From assembly GCA_963729075.1 (NCBI GenBank), contig CAVSMU010000013.1, positions 1 to 64,000 of the forward strand: a stretch of DNA of 64,000 bases. Direction: 5' to 3'. Positions 59,236-64,000 of this stretch are shown here, in pieces. The notes under the pieces were generated by a model, which saw only the letters and a program-made list of their open reading frames with translations, searched no databases and was not told where the DNA came from. This DNA comes from WHSW01 sp963729075 (GTDB lineage Bacteria > Actinomycetota > Thermoleophilia > Solirubrobacterales > 70-9). Numbering within the stretch: position 1 is the first letter of the stretch; each line of letters begins with the position of its first letter. The position numbers were made by a program, and so were the translations under genes.

Positions 59236-60222
59236 GTGAAGGCGATCGTCCAGGACACCTATGGCGGGACCGAGGTGCTCGCGCTGCGGGAGATCGATAA
59301 GCCGGCGATCGCCAGCGACCAGGTGCTCGTCGCCGTCGAGGCGGCGGGCGTCGACCAGGGCGTCTGGCACCTGATGTGCGGGCTCCCGTACATGGTGCGG
59401 ATCATGGGCTTCGGATTGCGGGCGCCGAAGCTCCCGGTGCGCGGCACCGAGGTCGCGGGGCGGGTCGAGGCGGTCGGCTCGACCGTGACCCGGTTTCGGC
59501 CCGGCGACGAGGTGTTCGGCGTCTGCGAGGGCTCGTTCGCCGAGTACGCGCCGGCGCGCGAGGACCGCCTGGCGCCGAAGCCGTCGAACGTGACCTTCGA
59601 CCAGGCGGCCGCCGTCCCCGTCTCGGGAGGCACCGCGCTTCACAGCCTCCGCGACAAGGGCGAGCTCGAGGCCGGACAGCGGGCGCTGATCATCGGCGCC
59701 GCCGGCGGCGTCGGGACGTTCGCCGTCCAACTGGCGAAGGCCTTGGGAGCTCACGTCACCGGCGTGTGCAGCGGGAGGAAGGCGGAGCTCGTCCGGTCGA
59801 TCGGCGCCGACCAGACAATCGACTACACCCGCGAGGACTTCGCCGACGGCCGCCGCCGGTTCGACCTGATCGTCGACACCGCGGGCCGCCGCTCGCTCTC
59901 GCACCTTCGCCGCGCGCTGACCCCGCGGGGGACGCTCGTGATCGTCGGCGGCGAGGGCGGTGGGCGGTGGACCGGCGGCTTCGGGCGCCAGATCCTCCGC
60001 GCGCCCCTGCTCTCGCTGTTCGTCGGCCAGCGGCTTCGGCCGGTGACCTACGAGGAGCGCGCCGAGGACCTGGAGGCGCTGCGGGTGCGGATCGAGGCGG
60101 GCGAGGTGACGCCGGTCGTCGGCCGCACCTTCCCGCTCGCTGAGGCCGCCGAGGCGATCCGCTTCATGCACGACGGGGGCGCCGGCGGCAAAGTCGTGCT
60201 CACCGTCGGGTCGGGTCCCTAG
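59236..60222 (+). CDS. NADPH:quinone oxidoreductase-like MDR protein
   Basis: The 328-residue zinc-independent MDR protein has MKAIVQDTYGGTEVLALREI, a GroES-like domain and the coenzyme site LIIGAAGGVGTFAVQLAKAL (AxxGxxG). Zinc ligands are absent, as expected for quinone oxidoreductase/enoyl reductase members. GTG start at 59236. The following MmcQ-like gene begins 16 bases later. Confidence 0.9.
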   Translation: MKAIVQDTYGGTEVLALREIDKPAIASDQVLVAVEAAGVDQGVWHLMCGLPYMVRIMGFGLRAPKLPVRGTEVAGRVEAVGSTVTRFRPGDEVFGVCEGSFAEYAPAREDRLAPKPSNVTFDQAAAVPVSGGTALHSLRDKGELEAGQRALIIGAAGGVGTFAVQLAKALGAHVTGVCSGRKAELVRSIGADQTIDYTREDFADGRRRFDLIVDTAGRRSLSHLRRALTPRGTLVIVGGEGGGRWTGGFGRQILRAPLLSLFVGQRLRPVTYEERAEDLEALRVRIEAGEVTPVVGRTFPLAEAAEAIRFMHDGGAGGKVVLTVGSGP

Positions 60223-60238
60223 GTGGGACGATGCGAAC

Positions 60239-60610
60239 GTGGAAGCTGCCGAGCTGCGTAGGTGGTGTCTCGCGCAGAGCGGGGCCGTTGAGGACTTCCC
60301 GTTCGGCCCCGAGCACTCGGTATTCAAGGTGGGCGGCAAGATGTTCGCGCTGAGCACCCTCGAGCGCACGCCGCTCGCAGTGAGCGCCAAGTGCGAGCCG
60401 GAGCTCGCGCTTCAGTTGCGGGACACCTACACCGCGATCCGTCCCGGCTACCACCTGAACAAGCGACACTGGAACACGATCACGCTCGACGGCAGCCTTT
60501 CCGACCAGCTCGTACGCGAACTCATCGCGGACTCCTACGACTTGGTCGTCAGCGCACTCCCGAAGCGCACGCGCGAGGAACTCGGGTGGGCGCCGGAAGC
60601 AGACCTTTAG
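60239..60610 (+). CDS. MmcQ/YjbR family protein
   Basis: The 123-residue protein has LRRWCLAQSGAVEDFPFGPE, FKVGGKMFALSTLE, RPGYHLNKRHWNTITLDGSL and ELIADSYDLVVSALPK, the diagnostic blocks of the MmcQ/YjbR (CyaY-like fold) family, a putative DNA-binding or regulatory family of unknown mechanism. It starts with GTG. Its stop overlaps the end of the convergent small secreted protein gene. Confidence 0.92.
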   Translation: MEAAELRRWCLAQSGAVEDFPFGPEHSVFKVGGKMFALSTLERTPLAVSAKCEPELALQLRDTYTAIRPGYHLNKRHWNTITLDGSLSDQLVRELIADSYDLVVSALPKRTREELGWAPEADL

Positions 60611-60840
60611 TCCGAGACGACCGTGCAGTCCTCACCGAACTTGGCTTTGAACACCGCGCCCGCCTTCTCGTTCGCCCGCGTGATGCCATGAAGCGCGGCA
60701 TCGGCGGCTGACACGAATACGACCGGCTCCTCTCCGGGAACCTGGCACACCCAGTTCGTTCTCGCTCCAGCGCCTGCGGGCAACGCGAGCGCCAGCGTGA
60801 TCGCGGTGGCCGCCACGATGGCGGCGATGAATCGCCTCAT
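60607..60840 (-). CDS. Small secreted protein
   Basis: The 77-residue protein has a signal peptide (FIAAIVAATAITLALALPAG, cleavage after AGA) and a mature part of about 50 residues with two Cys (VCQVPG, DCTVVSD) that may form one disulfide. AAAGGGGC precedes the ATG. No family is recognised. It is divergent from the amine oxidase gene, with 114 bases between the starts. Confidence 0.7.
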   Translation of the reverse strand: MRRFIAAIVAATAITLALALPAGAGARTNWVCQVPGEEPVVFVSAADAALHGITRANEKAGAVFKAKFGEDCTVVSD

Positions 60841-60954
60841 GACGATGCCCCTTTCGGTTCGACATGAGGACTCTATACCGCTGGACTTGACAGGCTCGAC
60901 CGAATCGGCGTAGCGTGCATCGAACGCTCTAACGCGCCGCCAAGAGGAGGGAAC

Positions 60955-62583
60955 GTGCCTGGATTGGGAGACCCGCTGGTCCGACAGATGAGAAGGCTCG
61001 CCCAGGCCCACGCGGCGTTCCCGGGACGGCCGCCGAAGGATCGCGAGGAGCTGCTCCGCTGGTACGAGAGCGAGCGCGCGCGCGAACCGAATGAGACCGG
61101 CGGGCCCGGCGCGTCCGGGATCTCCCGCCGCGAGTTTCTCCAGCGTGGCGCCGCCGTTGGCGCGGGAGTCGTAGGCGCATCGGCGCTCGGCTTGGGCCGG
61201 GCGCGTCCCGCGTTCGCACGAGACGCCAACGTGGTCATCATCGGCGCCGGGCTCGGCGGCCTGACGTGCGCCTACCGGTTGATGCGCCACGGCATCTCCT
61301 CGACCGTGTACGAGTCGCGCGATCGAGTCGGGGGGCGCTGCTGGACGATCCGGGTCTTCGAGAACGCACAGACCGTGGAGCACGGCGGGCAGTACCTCGA
61401 CAGCCGTCACCACCACATCCGCAAGCTGGCCAAGGAGCTCCGGGTGCCGCTCGTCGACACCGAGGCCCAGTCGTTCCCGGCGGGGTCCGGCGACTACTAC
61501 TGGTTCGACGGGGCCTTCCACACGCCGGATGAGATCTTCGCCGACTTCGATCTCGTCTTCGACCGCATCAGGGCCGAGTACCGGCGGGTCGGGCGCTACT
61601 TCTACAACCAGGCCAAGGCCGAGGCGATCGCCTTCGATCAGATGACCATGAACGAGTGGCTCGATGACAACGTTCCGGGCGGCCTCGACTCGCTTCTGGG
61701 CCAGGCCATCGAGCGCTCGAACACCGGTTTTTGGGGGCTCGACGGCGACCAGCTCTCGGCGGTCAATCTGTTCGAGTTCTACGTCTTCCCATATCCGGGG
61801 GCGGACGAGCGGTTCCGCGTCGCGGGTGGCAACGACGTGATCCCGCATCGGCTCGCCGAGGAGCTGCCGAGCGGGACGATCCGCTACGAGCGGCCGCTCG
61901 AGGCCGCCTGGACGCGCTCGGACGGCAAGATCGGGCTGAAGTTCGCAGGCCAGGCGGGCGACGTCGTCGCCGACGTCGCTGTGTTCGCGCTTCCGTTCAC
62001 CGTCCTGCGCGACCTCGACACCTCGGGCCTCAACGTATCGGCCCGGCGCCGGCGCGCGATCGACACTCTGGCCATGGGCACGAACGCGAAGCTTCAGTTC
62101 CAGATGAACCGGACGCTCGCCGACGTCGACTGGACGGGCGCCTTTCGCAGCGACGAGCCCGAGTTCGGGACCTGGGACAGCACCTACGGGCAATCGGAGC
62201 CGCATCCGGAGACTCCGGTGATCACGATCTACAACGGCGGACGCGCAGGGGCCGGTTACGACCCCGCGGAGCCGCATGCCATCGCGACTCCCGCGATCAT
62301 CAACACGGCCCTCGATGCGCTCGCTCGCGGCGTCGTCGACATCCACGACGCCTACAACGGGATCGCCTACCTCGACTCGTGGGTCGACGACCCCTGGGTC
62401 CACGGCTCGTATGCCGGCTTCGCGCCCGGCCAGTACACGGACTTCTGGGGCTTCCTCGAGCGGCGTGAGGGTAACGCGCTGTTCGCGGGCGAGCACACAT
62501 CGACGCACAGCCAGGGCTATCTCAACGGCGGGGTCGAGAGCGGCGAGCGAGCGGCGCGCCAGGTGTTCAACACGCTCGGGTAG
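60955..62583 (+). CDS. Tat-exported flavin amine oxidase
   Basis: The 542-residue protein carries a twin-arginine signal preceded by a 55-residue cytoplasmic-looking extension: SRREFLQRGAAVGAGVVG and ARPAFA cleavage. The mature enzyme has the FAD dinucleotide motif VVIIGAGLGGLTCAYRLMRH, RVGGRCWT and the C-terminal LFAGEHTSTHSQGYLNGGVE, typical of monoamine oxidase-like enzymes that oxidise amines and release H2O2. Because FAD is bound before Tat export, the enzyme is probably extracellular. GTG start follows GAGGAGGGA. The terminus overlaps the convergent monooxygenase gene by 17 bases. Confidence 0.9.
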   Translation: MPGLGDPLVRQMRRLAQAHAAFPGRPPKDREELLRWYESERAREPNETGGPGASGISRREFLQRGAAVGAGVVGASALGLGRARPAFARDANVVIIGAGLGGLTCAYRLMRHGISSTVYESRDRVGGRCWTIRVFENAQTVEHGGQYLDSRHHHIRKLAKELRVPLVDTEAQSFPAGSGDYYWFDGAFHTPDEIFADFDLVFDRIRAEYRRVGRYFYNQAKAEAIAFDQMTMNEWLDDNVPGGLDSLLGQAIERSNTGFWGLDGDQLSAVNLFEFYVFPYPGADERFRVAGGNDVIPHRLAEELPSGTIRYERPLEAAWTRSDGKIGLKFAGQAGDVVADVAVFALPFTVLRDLDTSGLNVSARRRRAIDTLAMGTNAKLQFQMNRTLADVDWTGAFRSDEPEFGTWDSTYGQSEPHPETPVITIYNGGRAGAGYDPAEPHAIATPAIINTALDALARGVVDIHDAYNGIAYLDSWVDDPWVHGSYAGFAPGQYTDFWGFLERREGNALFAGEHTSTHSQGYLNGGVESGERAARQVFNTLG

Positions 62584-64000
62584 GCGGCCCGAACCACGTG
62601 GCCAGCGCCTCAGGTAGCCCAACCTGGGTGTTCTCTCCTACCCAGGCGACGTAGCCGTCCGGGCGGATCAGCACGGTGGTGGGGGCGCTGACCACGCCGA
62701 TCACGGGGAGCTCCCACTCCCCTTCGTAGCTCGCGTCGATCAGCTGGACCCGGTCAGCCCATGGTGTGATGTCGACCTCGCCTCGCTCACCGAGGTTGAG
62801 CAGCAGCGGCCGTGCGTCGTGCAGCAGCTCGAAGGCCCGGAGCGGGCCGTCCGCGGCAATCAGGTCGAGATCCGGCATGCGGCGTCCGACCAGCGGATGT
62901 CCCTCGCCGAGGTCGTAGTGAATGTCGAGCCCGGAGATCATTCCGGCGAGCCGCTTGCGAGGCTCGTCCATGCTCGCCAGCTCCGACACCACATCGACCA
63001 GGGCCTCGATGCGGTCGTCCCGGCGTTGGAGCACGCTCTGCGCCATCGTGTACTCGAGCGCGCGGGCGGCGACCGGGTGGCGCTCGGCGTGATAGCTGTC
63101 CAGGAGGCGGTCCGGGGAGGTCCCGTTGACCACCTGAGCCAGCTTCCAGCCCAGATTCACCGCGTCCTGCACACCGAGGCTGAGGCCCTGTCCACCGGCC
63201 GGGTAATGCACATGGGCTGCATCGCCGGCCAGCAGCACTCGTCCGTCGCGGTAGGCCGCGGCCTGGCGAGTCATATCGGTGAACCTGGAGATCCACGTGG
63301 GGTTGTGGATCCCGAAGTCGGTGCCGTACACGGTGATGAGCGCTTCGCTCAGATCACGCAGGGTGGGCTCGCTGCCAGGCCCGAGCTGCTGCTCGGTCAC
63401 GACGACCCGGACCGTCCTTCCATCCTCCATCCTGTGGAGGCCGTGGACGCCCGCGGCGTCATGACGGATGCCCAGCGGCGGCTCCTCGGTCATCTCAACC
63501 TCGGCGATCAGGTTGCTCTTCGTCGGATCCCACCCCGGGAACTCGATGCCGGCTGCTTTGCGGATGAGACTGCGCCCCCCATCGCACCCGACGAGGTAAT
63601 GCGCCCGCAGCGGCACGCCGTCGGACACGCGGACGTCAACTCCGGTGTCGTCCTGCGCGAAGCCCGTCACCTCACACTCGTAGTAGATGCGAACCGGCAG
63701 CTCGGCGATCCAGGCGGCCATGATCCGCTCGATCTGGTTCTGAAAGATCCCGAGCGAATACGGATGACGCGTCGGGAAGTCGCTCATGTCCAACACGGTC
63801 GAGCCGAACGTCGCGACCTGTGCTGCCTGACCCTCTGCGAGGAACCGATCAGCGACCCCACGCTGATCGAACACCTCGATCGTGCGCGAGTGAAACCCGC
63901 CGGCCCGTGAGTCGGCGAGCACGTGATCGGGACGCCGCTCGACGACCGCGACGTCGACCTTCGCCAACGCCAACTCGGCCGCCAGCATCATCCCCGCTGG
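62567..64000 (-). CDS. FAD-dependent aromatic monooxygenase, 5' end beyond the window
   Basis: The visible part is 477 codons, starting inside the FAD motif (PAGMMLAAEL; the preceding GxG lies outside). It contains YLVGCDGGRSLIRKAAGI, VLLAGDAAHVHYPAGGQGLS (FAD ribityl site) and a C-terminal thioredoxin-like domain (about 400-475), the layout of class A PheA/TetX-type hydroxylases acting on phenols and polyketides. The reading frame is open to base 64000, and the ATG at 63991 is internal, so the gene is cut by the window edge. Confidence 0.92.
   Translation of the reverse strand, partial: PAGMMLAAELALAKVDVAVVERRPDHVLADSRAGGFHSRTIEVFDQRGVADRFLAEGQAAQVATFGSTVLDMSDFPTRHPYSLGIFQNQIERIMAAWIAELPVRIYYECEVTGFAQDDTGVDVRVSDGVPLRAHYLVGCDGGRSLIRKAAGIEFPGWDPTKSNLIAEVEMTEEPPLGIRHDAAGVHGLHRMEDGRTVRVVVTEQQLGPGSEPTLRDLSEALITVYGTDFGIHNPTWISRFTDMTRQAAAYRDGRVLLAGDAAHVHYPAGGQGLSLGVQDAVNLGWKLAQVVNGTSPDRLLDSYHAERHPVAARALEYTMAQSVLQRRDDRIEALVDVVSELASMDEPRKRLAGMISGLDIHYDLGEGHPLVGRRMPDLDLIAADGPLRAFELLHDARPLLLNLGERGEVDITPWADRVQLIDASYEGEWELPVIGVVSAPTTVLIRPDGYVAWVGENTQVGLPEALATWFGPPTRAC

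Noticed and set aside
1..64000. Insertion sequences, integrases, tRNA or rRNA genes
   Set aside because: No transposase or integrase motifs and no recognisable tRNA or rRNA sequence were seen on reading; a tRNA scan could not be run, so absence is not proven.

Overview
The window is high-GC bacterial DNA from an actinobacterium, most likely class Thermoleophilia (Solirubrobacterales or a relative). The evidence is the strong GC bias at third codon positions, frequent GTG starts, several SnoaL/NTF2-like proteins beginning MSQENVE or MPEENVE, a secreted protein with the KLSSHVRHNVIGYLALFFALTG type of leader, a BTAD-cyclase-AAA regulator, an ECF42-DGPF sigma operon and delta-60 repeats. This placement is by recognition only; no rRNA or tRNA gene was seen.

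Layout. 1-5200: end of a RibD/DHFR-like reductase, then a cassette of a protealysin-like M4 protease, its emfourin inhibitor, a truncated haem peroxidase and a Vps62-like protein. A roughly 385-bp imperfect direct repeat, rich in hairpins, precedes the M4 gene and occurs again before a second, unrelated metalloprotease (metzincin). 5500-10000: minus-strand operon of a small leader ORF, an unknown protein, a patatin with Ig-like domains and a membrane protein. 10000-16400: CYTH protein, large BTAD/AAA regulator and a secreted leader protein; three tandem TTTCAGCG-type boxes with 11-bp period surround the regulator. 16400-22600: SnoaL-like genes in decay, a lipoprotein, a delta-60 protein and a tandem pair of secreted TIM-barrel proteins. 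22700-25500: divergent arsenic locus (arsR, arsM, R2-like metal oxidase; arsC). 25500-34600: a methyltransferase, then an eight-gene overlapping operon combining a PTPS homologue, RibD-like reductase, MDR dehydrogenase, glycosyltransferase, flippase-like protein, CDP-alcohol phosphotransferase/sulfatase fusion and two methyltransferases. 34700-40800: secreted protein, ArsR-phosphatase fusion with a perfect 26-bp operator, two glyoxalase-fold proteins, a hydrolase, a membrane ATPase and a DUF72 protein. 40777-46710: complete oligopeptide ABC transporter. 46900-64000: mostly house-keeping and redox genes: SDR, alcohol dehydrogenase, CsaA-like protein, DrrAB-type exporter, ECF42-DGPF-GNAT operon, a second ECF sigma factor, two DHFR-like reductases, an epimerase, a quinone oxidoreductase, a Tat-exported amine oxidase and a truncated FAD monooxygenase.

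How the parts work together. Most operons are tight, with ATGA or GTGA stop-start overlaps implying translational coupling. The arsenic locus reduces arsenate and methylates arsenite. The 26-34 kb operon looks like a biosynthetic unit for an unknown pterin- or flavin-precursor-derived, glycosylated, membrane-linked product. The BTAD regulator may control the leader genes on either side through its 11-bp-period boxes.

Caution. Five otherwise intact genes (flippase, alpha/beta hydrolase, membrane ATPase, ABC-2 permease, peptide-binding protein) are interrupted by frameshifts, and all eight shifts have the same sign (one extra base each). This points to insertion errors in the sequence rather than decay, so these genes are probably functional in the organism.
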